Positions 1-7,975 of a DNA stretch of 64,000 nt are shown here, in pieces. Location: positions 62,001 to 126,000 of the forward strand of contig NZ_SBKQ01000008.1 of NCBI RefSeq assembly GCF_004122145.1, in the 5' to 3' direction. The notes beneath the pieces are model-generated. The model did no database searches, was not told the origin of the DNA, and saw nothing but the letters and a program-made list of their open reading frames with translations. The first letter of the stretch is position 1; every line of letters begins with the position of its first letter. A program made the position numbers and the translations under genes. This stretch comes from Flavobacterium piscinae (GTDB lineage: Bacteria > Bacteroidota > Bacteroidia > Flavobacteriales > Flavobacteriaceae).

Positions 1-1
1 C

Positions 2-91
2 AATCCGGACGAAAAGCAAATTGCGGTGTATGAAAAAATTGTAACCCGTTCGTTGTTCGGAAATATTAATGCGAGTAGAAATTCGGCTTAA
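2..91 (+). CDS. 3' end of an unidentified gene (cut by window edge)
   Basis: An open frame runs in from the left edge and ends at TAA 89-91, leaving 29 residues that finish in NINASRNSA. The next gene starts 14 nt later on the same strand, so the two may share a transcript. The fragment is too short and carries no recognisable motif, so I assign no function. The frame is supported only by being open and by ordinary codon use. Confidence 0.5.
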   Translation, partial: NPDEKQIAVYEKIVTRSLFGNINASRNSA

Positions 92-105
92 AAAAGTAAA
101 AAAAA

Positions 106-621
106 ATGAACTCATCCTCTTTACAATCAACAGAATACGCATCGTATTATTCACCATACATCAATGCATTAGGTAATGTAAATTTGATCGAAGAATTAGA
201 AAATTCAATGCAAAATTTTGAAGAATTTCTAATTCAAATTCCATCTGAAAAGCACGAATATCGTTATGCGGAAGGAAAATGGGCCATCAAAGATATTGTG
301 CAACACCTTGTTGATGCTGAACGAGTTTTTGCCTATCGATCCTTGCGGTTTGCCCGAAAAGATCAAACGCCACTTCCCGGTTTTGATGAAAATGAGTATG
401 TTGAAGCTACAGCAGCTAATAGTAGAACGCTATCCGATTTACTACAAGAATACAAAGCAGTTCGTTTAGCAACGTTGTATTTGTTTAAGTCATTTACAGA
501 CGAAGAATTAATGTACACCGGAATCGCTTCAAATAATTCTTTTACCGTAAGAGCTATGGGTTTTATTGCGATAGGTCATCTAAAGCATCATCAACGGATA
601 ATTGCAGAAAGGTATTTGTAG
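106..621 (+). CDS. DinB-like (DinB_2) four-helix-bundle protein
   Basis: A 171-residue protein of the DinB/YfiT-like superfamily: small metal-binding four-helix bundles, several of which are thiol-dependent transferases. The metal-ligand pattern is visible: a His in IVQHLVDAER (around residue 66) and the C-terminal HLKHHQRI segment with an HxxxH pair (around 158-162). The family pattern WAIKDIVQHLVDAERVF is also clear. There is no signal peptide, so it should be cytoplasmic. It ends 3 nt from the stop of the convergent DUF1456 gene. The substrate cannot be told from sequence. A second, distant member of the same superfamily lies at 3183-3656. Confidence 0.8.
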   Translation: MNSSSLQSTEYASYYSPYINALGNVNLIEELENSMQNFEEFLIQIPSEKHEYRYAEGKWAIKDIVQHLVDAERVFAYRSLRFARKDQTPLPGFDENEYVEATAANSRTLSDLLQEYKAVRLATLYLFKSFTDEELMYTGIASNNSFTVRAMGFIAIGHLKHHQRIIAERYL

Positions 622-624
622 GAA

Positions 625-1062
625 CTATTTTTTCTTACCGTTATTAAACTTTACTTTCTCTACGATTTCAGGTTTTGCCTCTGGTTTCTTTTTAAAACCA
701 GGTTTTCCGGTTGGTTTTCCTGTTGGTCGTAGAGTTGATTTTTGTACAGGTTTTTTATCACCTATTGGTTTGCTTTTTGGCTTTTCTGTGGAAGGAGAAG
801 TTGGTTTGTGACTTTGAATCACTTCCATTGGATTTTTTGGATTTTCTTTAGTTCCTCTTAAATGAATCACCAATCCGTTTAAAAAATTACGCAACACCTG
901 ATCACCACATTCCATATAATTCGGATGGTCAGCATTGCGAAAAAATGCTCCTAATTCCGCTTTCGAAATACGAAAATCAACCAATTGTAAAATGTCTACA
1001 ATTTGGTCATCCCGAAGTTGCAAGGCGACACGGAGTTTTTTGAAGATATCGTTGTTGTTCAT
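625..1062 (-). CDS. DUF1456 family protein with basic C-terminal tail
   Basis: A 145-residue protein. Residues 1-85 match the DUF1456 (YehS-like) fold, with the family's repeated pattern of 'D..I..IL.L......K.EL..F.R...H..Y..C.D..LR.FL.GL'. The function of the family is unknown. The remaining 60 residues form a low-complexity tail rich in Lys, Pro, Gly and Thr (for example PTGKPTGKPGFKKKP), strongly basic and probably disordered, which suggests nucleic-acid contact. The gene is convergent with the DinB-like gene. A CTGAG-type short repeat lies just upstream (1070-1090). Confidence 0.8.
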   Translation of the reverse strand: MNNNDIFKKLRVALQLRDDQIVDILQLVDFRISKAELGAFFRNADHPNYMECGDQVLRNFLNGLVIHLRGTKENPKNPMEVIQSHKPTSPSTEKPKSKPIGDKKPVQKSTLRPTGKPTGKPGFKKKPEAKPEIVEKVKFNNGKKK

Positions 1063-1167
1063 GTTTTTAGAGTTGCTGAGTTACTCAGTTTATTATATTA
1101 ATTTGCAAAGATAAGAGTTAAACTAATGAAATGAATTTTTATTTTTTCATAAACAGATAGCCAACAA

Positions 1168-1962
1168 TTATTCCAATATCCATTTAACCGCCTCACCAAA
1201 ATTCTCTCTCCATAACTTTTCATTATGTTTTCCGCCTTTAATGATGACTTGTTTGAAGTTCGATTTTTTACAGATGCGTTTTTCAACCAAAGTGGTCATT
1301 TTTGTAAAATCGCTAACCATGTCTTCGCTTTCGCTGTCTCCGCATAAGAAATAGAGTTTTGCGTTTATTTTTTCTGTTTTTTCCGTTAAGGTATAGATGT
1401 CATTGGTGTACCAGAAAGAAGGGGAGAAGACACCTGCTTTTCCGAACGTTTTCGGATACTTTAATACTGCATAATACGAAACCAATCCACCTAACGAACT
1501 CCCGAAAATAGTGGTATGTTTGGCTTTTATTTTGGTTCGAAAAGTTTTGTCAATATGTGGTTTTAAAGTATTTACAATAAATTCCAAATACGCATCGGCA
1601 TTACCACCACCGTGTTTTTCGTGTTTAAACGGAGTTAATTCCTCCAAACGTTTTTCGTTACCGTGTTCGATACCAATAACAATGACATTCATTTTTAAAC
1701 TGTCTAACGTTTCATCAACCTTCCACTCGCCGGCATACGAAGTTTTGGCATCAAACAAATTTTGAGCATCGTGCATATACAATACTGGATATTTTTGGGT
1801 TGATTTTTCATAATTCAACGGCAAATAAACCCATATTTTCTTAGTAGTTTGCAATTGCGGAGCGTCTATCTCGAAAGTAGTATAACGTTTTTGACTCCAA
1901 ACGTTTTGACTAACAAAAACTAGTATCCCGAAAAGAATAAGTATCGAAAAAATTAACTTCAT
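1168..1962 (-). CDS. Secreted alpha/beta-hydrolase esterase (Fes/esterase D-like)
   Basis: A 264-residue enzyme of the esterase family that includes enterochelin esterases and feruloyl esterase-like proteins. A signal peptide (MKLIFSILILFGILVF..WSQ) covers about residues 1-23, so it acts in the periplasm or outside. The nucleophile elbow GSSLGG sits near residue 155. The probable catalytic His is in GGKHNEKLW near the C-terminus, and PVLYMHDAQNLFD is the typical early strand-loop. It is a paralog of the esterase at 60275-61192, which shares the VLYMHD..LFD and GSSxGGL motifs. The natural ester is unknown. It is transcribed divergently from the TerB-like gene, with a 49-nt gap. Confidence 0.85.
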   Translation of the reverse strand: MKLIFSILILFGILVFVSQNVWSQKRYTTFEIDAPQLQTTKKIWVYLPLNYEKSTQKYPVLYMHDAQNLFDAKTSYAGEWKVDETLDSLKMNVIVIGIEHGNEKRLEELTPFKHEKHGGGNADAYLEFIVNTLKPHIDKTFRTKIKAKHTTIFGSSLGGLVSYYAVLKYPKTFGKAGVFSPSFWYTNDIYTLTEKTEKINAKLYFLCGDSESEDMVSDFTKMTTLVEKRICKKSNFKQVIIKGGKHNEKLWRENFGEAVKWILE

Positions 1963-2011
1963 TTTTTGATAAATTAAATGGAAAAACTAAATTAGCCAAA
2001 AATAGGGTTTT

Positions 2012-2413
2012 ATGATTACATATAAAGAAAAATTAAGTCTATTAGGCGATATGATTGAATTGTCAAGGGTTGATGGTAAAGTACATGACCGTGAATATGA
2101 ATTTATCAAAATGGTGGCAGAAGAATTGAATGTTCGCGAAACCGATTTTGAAGAATTATTTTCACTTCCCAATGAACTTTTGGTATTTAAGTCAGAGTTT
2201 AAACGCATCGAACATTTCTATCGTTTGGCTTTGCTTACGCATTGTGATCATCATCACCATGAACGCGAGCATGAATTTATGCATCAGTTGGGTTTAAAAT
2301 TAGGTCTCAATCCGTTTTCCATCAAAAGGGTTTTGGCTGAAATGGAAAAATCACCCACGGGAATGATTGAACCTGATTTGTTATTAAGTATTTTTACAGA
2401 GCAACATAATTGA
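2012..2413 (+). CDS. TerB-like (TerB superfamily) protein
   Basis: A 133-residue helical protein that opens with the TerB-type signature: helix, then 'A.vDG.v...E...i' (here LSRVDGKVHDREYEFI, about residues 15-30), whose acidic residues bind metal in characterised TerB domains. A His-rich stretch (CDHHHHEREHEF, about 80-91) is unusual and could also bind metal. Standalone TerB proteins are common in Flavobacteria and are usually annotated as tellurite resistance, but a role in tellurite resistance is not implied here because no other ter genes are nearby. It is cytoplasmic. Confidence 0.7.
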   Translation: MITYKEKLSLLGDMIELSRVDGKVHDREYEFIKMVAEELNVRETDFEELFSLPNELLVFKSEFKRIEHFYRLALLTHCDHHHHEREHEFMHQLGLKLGLNPFSIKRVLAEMEKSPTGMIEPDLLLSIFTEQHN

Positions 2414-2614
2414 TTTAGCATATTAGCAATTGGACGAAGGAAATTTTACGGAATAGTTCATCCTCTTGTCATGTTGACCAAAAGAGGCATCACTTTCTTT
2501 AGCTAACCTAAAAACAGAAATTCTTTAATCAACAACGACTGAAAAAATGTCTGTTAAAACCTTGTTAATCAAGCTTTAAATCTGAAAATTTGTCTGTTTT
2601 AAAGTTGAAAAAAT

Positions 2615-2653
2615 GTCAATTTGACTTTTATTTTCAATTGGTATAAACTTTGT
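2615..2653 (+). promoter_or_regulatory. Candidate sigma-54-type promoter with upstream palindrome for hsp20
   Basis: TTGGTATAAACTTTGT (2638-2653) places GG and the TTG-T block with the 12-nt register of the -24/-12 sigma-54 consensus (TGGCAC..TTGC); three core positions differ. The perfect inverted repeat GTCAATTTGAC (2615-2625) lies just upstream. An alternative reading is a weak housekeeping promoter, TTTG (2620-2623), 21 nt, then AAACTTTG (2645-2652), one mismatch from TAnnTTTG. The 286-nt stretch 2414-2699 otherwise holds no gene; it has loosely repeated 'TGAAAAAATGTC' blocks near 2540, 2583 and 2606. Confidence 0.4.
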
Positions 2654-2699
2654 CTTTTACAAGTCAAAAGAAAATGTTTAACCTATAAAATAAAAAGTT

Positions 2700-3134
2700 A
2701 TGACACTTGTAAAAACAACCAACCGTTTCCCATTTCCTGCTGTTTTTGATGAATTTTTCAAACCCGATTGGATGGGAGGAATGGAACGCATGAACAACAC
2801 CGTTCCACCTGTAAATATTAAAGAAACCGAAACCACTTTTGTGGTAGAATTGGCCGCTCCCGGCAAACGCAAAGAAGATTTTAACATCGAATTGGATGAC
2901 AACGTGTTAACCATTTCTTCTGAATCCAAACACGAAAAAGAAGAAAAAGACAGCGACGGTAAATATACCCGTAAAGAATTCAGTTATTCTTCTTTCAAAA
3001 GAGCGTTTACACTTCCGGAAATTGTAAACGAGTCGGATATCAATGCTTCGTATGAAAATGGGGTGTTGCACATTACACTTCCCAAACGCGAAGAAGCCTT
3101 ACCTAAACCAAAACGATTAATTGAAATTGGTTAA
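2700..3134 (+). CDS. Small heat-shock protein, Hsp20/alpha-crystallin family
   Basis: A 144-residue cytoplasmic chaperone that holds unfolding proteins in oligomers. The alpha-crystallin domain covers about residues 38-135: it begins VNIKETETTFVVELAAPG, continues with DFNIELDDNVLTISSE, and ends with the conserved ENGVLHITLPK motif. The C-terminal tail ends KPKRLIEIG, the usual I-x-I-like oligomerisation motif. The length is normal for the family. The gene stands alone, with its own promoter region (2615-2653) and a strong terminator at 3153-3178, as expected for a stress-induced gene. Confidence 0.95.
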   Translation: MTLVKTTNRFPFPAVFDEFFKPDWMGGMERMNNTVPPVNIKETETTFVVELAAPGKRKEDFNIELDDNVLTISSESKHEKEEKDSDGKYTRKEFSYSSFKRAFTLPEIVNESDINASYENGVLHITLPKREEALPKPKRLIEIG

Positions 3135-3152
3135 TCATAAAGTAAAATGAGA

Positions 3153-3178
3153 AAAGCACCTTTCGGGGTGCTTTTTTT
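3153..3178 (+). terminator. Rho-independent terminator of hsp20
   Basis: Stem AAAGCACC / GGTGCTTT with loop TTTCGG, followed by a run of T, 19 nt after the hsp20 stop. Confidence 0.9.
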
Positions 3179-3182
3179 ATGT

Positions 3183-3656
3183 TTATTCGTGTGATGTGCT
3201 GAGTTTTTTGATTAATACAATTTGTCCCAAATGATAATAACTGTGCTCAATCATGCCATCAATATTGCGATAGTAACTGCCATAATTAGGATTGGTAAAA
3301 TCAGTATTGAGTTGTTCTTCGGTGAGTTGTTCGACATGGTGAGCAAAGGTTTCTGCGTCTTTCCAGAATTGGTGTAAAAAGGTTTCCCATTGAGCTTGTG
3401 AAGTAATGGGCGGAAAATCGAAACTGTATTTATCTTTGATGTCCAACGTGCCACCGGCAAATACTTGATTGATGCCGTTGATGTAGTAATGAACGTGTTG
3501 AGCCAAAACGGCAATGGTGTTGAGGTTACTAACTTTTTGGGTGACCATTTCCCAATTTGTATTTTCCAACTGGGCTTTAAAATTGGTATTGGCAATCCAT
3601 GTGCCGTTTAAAATGACTTCACGGATGCGGGTGGCGAGTTGGTGGGAGGTTTTCAT
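3183..3656 (-). CDS. DinB-superfamily protein (DUF1572-like)
   Basis: A 157-residue helical protein resembling DUF1572/DinB-like four-helix bundles. The metal-ligand pattern is a His in LAQHVHYYING (near residue 72) and a C-terminal IEHSYYHLGQIVLIKK segment giving HxxxH. The family has no settled function; relatives include thiol transferases. There is no signal peptide. It ends right after the hsp20 terminator, convergently. The start ATG has no competing upstream start in frame. I am fairly sure of the fold and unsure of the exact Pfam family. Confidence 0.7.
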   Translation of the reverse strand: MKTSHQLATRIREVILNGTWIANTNFKAQLENTNWEMVTQKVSNLNTIAVLAQHVHYYINGINQVFAGGTLDIKDKYSFDFPPITSQAQWETFLHQFWKDAETFAHHVEQLTEEQLNTDFTNPNYGSYYRNIDGMIEHSYYHLGQIVLIKKLSTSHE

Positions 3657-3669
3657 TTTTATTTATTTT

Positions 3670-3693
3670 AAACCATATAAGGCATATAAGTTT
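3670..3693 (+). repeat. Dispersed 24-bp repeat, single copy
   Basis: AAACCATATAAGGCATATAAGTTT matches, with a few changes, both arms of the long hairpin at 41299-41360. It lies in the gap upstream of the 3183-3656 gene. The shared core is AACCATATAAGKCATRTAAGTTT. Confidence 0.6.
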
Positions 3694-3725
3694 ATTTTAA
3701 AAGTAAAAGATTGTTGTTGAAGTAG

Positions 3726-4310
3726 TTATATTTTCATTATGTAAAGCCTTATCCGATGAACAGGATTAATAGTTACCATACCTCTTTTTTCATAATAATT
3801 GGAAACAGTGATATATAATTCAACTTTTGTAGTATCGTTAGGTTTCCAAGTAGCATTTTCTTCAAAGAATAATTCTTGTTTGTATTTTGCTAAATTTGAG
3901 TAATTATTTTTTGTTGTAGGTTGACCGAGTTTTTTTGAAATTTCTTTTTTAAGATTTTCATATTTAGAGATTAATTCTTTTTCGAATTCCTCAGACTTTT
4001 GATTATTATCTTGTTTTTCAAAGTTATAAACATCCCATTCATATTCAATCTGAGTTAACGCACTATCCTTTTCATAAAACTGATAACTTACAATACAATT
4101 TGGAATTCCTTCTTCCTTTCTTAGAAATCGAATAGGTTGTGCTATTCCTTCGCCGGAATAATATCGTGATTCATTTTCTAATCGTATGCTTCCTAATTTT
4201 TCCTCAATTTTTATGTAATCAAATAAAGAAGTTTTATGAATTTCAAGGTTAAACTCTTGTCCTAAAGCAGCGATTGAAATAAATAGAAAAGTAAAAATTA
4301 ATTTCTTCAT
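3726..4310 (-). CDS. Secreted protein of unknown function
   Basis: A 194-residue protein with a clear signal peptide (MKKLIFTFLFISIAALGQ, cleavage after about residue 18). The mature part is charged, with a predicted helical or coiled segment around 115-145 (EEFEKELISKYENLKKEISKKLG). No family is recognised. Mature residues 20-110 look like mixed beta structure. The AT-rich coding sequence and its place between the dispersed repeat at 3670 and the DUF4062 block suggest accessory DNA, but there is no direct sign of transfer. No lipobox cysteine is present, so it is periplasmic or exported. Confidence 0.6.
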   Translation of the reverse strand: MKKLIFTFLFISIAALGQEFNLEIHKTSLFDYIKIEEKLGSIRLENESRYYSGEGIAQPIRFLRKEEGIPNCIVSYQFYEKDSALTQIEYEWDVYNFEKQDNNQKSEEFEKELISKYENLKKEISKKLGQPTTKNNYSNLAKYKQELFFEENATWKPNDTTKVELYITVSNYYEKRGMVTINPVHRIRLYIMKI

Positions 4311-4398
4311 ATATTTTGGGTGTAATAAAATAAATAAACGTAAAAGCTCTGTACTAATTTGATATTCAAATATAACAATAATTAGATGAATTAAGACG

Positions 4399-4422
4399 CT
4401 GCGAAGTCACAGACGTTCGCAG
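4399..4422. repeat. GC-richer inverted repeat left of the DUF4062 block
   Basis: CTGCGAA (4399-4405) and TTCGCAG (4416-4422) form a perfect 7-bp inverted repeat with a 10-nt loop. It stands out from the AT-rich surroundings and sits 38 bp outside the left 14-bp repeat. There is no T-run, so it is a poor terminator. Confidence 0.5.
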
Positions 4423-4459
4423 AGCAACGTGCTATCAAAGTAGACTAAGGAGAGTAGAG

Positions 4460-4473
4460 TGGCAGTAATTATT
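4460..4473 (+). repeat. Left 14-bp inverted repeat bounding the DUF4062 gene
   Basis: TGGCAGTAATTATT is the exact reverse complement of 5492-5505. It overlaps the stop codon of the DUF4062 C-terminal frame (TAA on the minus strand, 4469-4471). See the finding on a possible mobile cassette. Confidence 0.55.
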
Positions 4474-4780
4474 TTTTTACACTTCTTAAATGAAGCATTA
4501 ACTGTTCTCCTTTTTCGGTTATGTGCCAAAACAAATCCATACCTCCAGCATTTGTTTTTGTATAGTTTAAATCAATCAATCCAAGTGCTTTTAACTGAAT
4601 CTTAATTGTTTGAAAATCTTGGTCAATTAATTTAGCTATTCCTTTATCAATAAAATTTGGAGTTACTTCATATATAACTTTACTTAAAAGTTCTTTTGCT
4701 TTAGAATCTGTTGGTTTGTCTAGAAGATATGGTGAAATAAGACTGAAAATTTGATTCCAAGATATTTTGGTTTTCCACAC
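4469..4780 (-). pseudogene. C-terminal half of interrupted DUF4062 protein
   Basis: A 103-residue frame that begins at GTG directly after the TAA ending the DUF4062 N-terminal part, in the same reading frame. The sequence (WNQIFSLISPYLLDKP..., QTIKIQLKALGLI, GGMDLFWHITEKGEQLML) matches, from memory, the C-terminal winged-helix-like region usually fused to this DUF4062 type in proteins of about 330 residues. It is therefore the detached tail of one gene. It could still be made by readthrough of the TAA or by restart at the adjacent GTG. The frame is intact to its stop, with no further damage. Confidence 0.7.
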
Positions 4781-5470
4781 TTAATCGACATCTCTTTTAT
4801 AACCAGAATGCCAAAATCTGTGTTTTCCAGTAATTTCTATAACATCGTTATAATCCGCTAAGTTTTCTAAACTATTTGTTGTTACTTTATTTAAATCAAT
4901 TCCTTCTTTTAATTCTTGATTTTCTTTTCTTAGATCATTTATTTCTATATATAACTCAGGATTAGCAGTTTCATTAGCTCTTATCCAACCAATTGCAGGA
5001 TATGTTTTGATAGTTTTAGATAAACTTAAAGCCACAAGGCCAGGTAACTCATCTGCTTTACTCCAAAATTTTACTAATCTATTCGTTGCAACTTTATCTC
5101 TGAATTCTTGTAGTTTTTGCCTTAATTCAGCATCTTTTTCTGATTTACCAAACGGAATATTGTCCGGATTTGAATGAATAAATGCAATTATTTTTATATT
5201 TTTTTGAATTGCATAATCATATTCCATTTCAGTATAACTTATTCCTTCTTCGGATAATGAACCATATCTTCCACCAATTATTAAAAGATAATAATCACAA
5301 TCGTCAATAACTTTTTTTATGAATTCAAATTGTTCTTCATCTATTGCAGGAAATATTTCCATGCCAGCTGGAATGCAATCCAATTCCATTATAGTTTGGA
5401 TAACCTTTGCTCTTTCTTCCTTTAAATCAGCATAGGTTGAACTTACAAAAACTTGATATCTTTTATTCAT
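4781..5470 (-). CDS. DUF4062 domain protein, N-terminal part (gene interrupted by in-frame TAA)
   Basis: A 229-residue product. The DUF4062 domain covers about residues 3-90: it begins [16 protein letters not shown], then [13 protein letters not shown], and the [28 protein letters not shown] core. The domain is Rossmann/TIR-like in style and often heads signalling or defence NTPases; its activity is not established. The sequence continues with an [22 protein letters not shown] segment and a short coiled coil ([13 protein letters not shown]). It stops at TAA 4781-4783, but the frame continues without interruption into 4469-4780. Full-length relatives I know are not split here. The gene is flanked by 14-bp inverted repeats. 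No neighbour explains its role; phage defence is possible but unproven. Confidence 0.75.
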   Translation of the reverse strand: MNKRYQVFVSSTYADLKEERAKVIQTIMELDCIPAGMEIFPAIDEEQFEFIKKVIDDCDYYLLIIGGRYGSLSEEGISYTEMEYDYAIQKNIKIIAFIHSNPDNIPFGKSEKDAELRQKLQEFRDKVATNRLVKFWSKADELPGLVALSLSKTIKTYPAIGWIRANETANPELYIEINDLRKENQELKEGIDLNKVTTNSLENLADYNDVIEITGKHRFWHSGYKRDVD

Positions 5471-5491
5471 TGATTTTCCGTTTTATTTGGG

Positions 5492-5505
5492 AATAATTAC
5501 TGCCA
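5492..5505 (-). repeat. Right 14-bp inverted repeat bounding the DUF4062 gene
   Basis: AATAATTACTGCCA, the exact reverse complement of 4460-4473, lies 22 bp upstream of the DUF4062 start codon. The rest of the gap up to 5664 is AT-rich with no gene seen. Confidence 0.55.
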
Positions 5506-5664
5506 ACTTGTATATATTTGTTATAAACTTGCGTGAATTCAATCAAAACAGGGATCGTAATCTCAGTATAACATATAATTAGTTTACTAAATTACAAAAA
5601 AGATTACACTTTAATAAATTTCCTAAAACATCGAATTTTCTAAATAATCTCTTTCTTGCACAAT

Positions 5665-5810
5665 CCCATAGCCCCGATTGAAGCGAAAAGCCTTTGGTGA
5701 AAAAAACCTATTTTTTCTTGGTTTGGCAGAGCGACCTTAGAAGCTCCTGCCGGGCCTTAGAAAAAAAGGTTTTTGAGCAAAAGCTTGTAGAGAAAAGCGG
5801 GAATAGCTTT
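5665..5810 (+). repeat. Structured intergenic element, copy A
   Basis: About 146 nt between uvrB and the DUF4062 block, with a homologous inverted copy at 21633-21778. It starts CCCATAGCCCCGATTG, has a core of TTGGCAGAGCGACCTTAGAA followed by GCTCCTGCC, and ends AAAAGCGGGAATAGCT. The core folds as GGCAG-AGC / GCT-C-CTGCC. An outer AT stem pairs AAAAAACCT (near 5701) with AGGTTTTT (near 5767), and GCCTTTG pairs with CAAAAGC further out. The corresponding stems in copy B use different bases but still pair. No coding frame crosses it. It ends 7 nt from the uvrB stop, so it may also act as the uvrB 3' end. Confidence 0.75.
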
Positions 5811-5817
5811 AAAAAAA

Positions 5818-7806
<1,989 letters not shown>

Positions 7807-7952
7807 TTTTAGGGGCTGAGCGGCTGAGGTTCTGAGTCGCTAAGGTATGAAAAGTAAAAATAATAATGAATTGATAAGGATTAAAACTACCAATCTATTT
7901 GTTAATTAACTATTAAAAAAAATCAAAAATTATATCCACTATTGACAAATTG

Positions 7953-7960
7953 TATATTTG
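7953..7960 (+). promoter_or_regulatory. TAnnTTTG -7 box
   Basis: TATATTTG fits the Bacteroidota -7 consensus exactly. Transcription would start about 10 nt before the ATG at 7976. No clear -33 TTG is seen at the usual spacing. Confidence 0.5.
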
Positions 7961-7975
7961 CATAAAAAAAACACT

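Noticed and set aside
1168..1962. Siderophore (enterochelin) esterase assignment
   Set aside because: The fold fits, but no siderophore genes or iron receptor are adjacent, so I leave the substrate open.
2012..2413. Tellurite-resistance locus
   Set aside because: Only a lone TerB-like domain is present; no terC, terD or terZ relatives nearby.
4781..4783. Selenocysteine or programmed frameshift at the DUF4062 break
   Set aside because: The stop is TAA, not TGA, and the frame on both sides is the same, so no shift or Sec insertion is needed to explain it.
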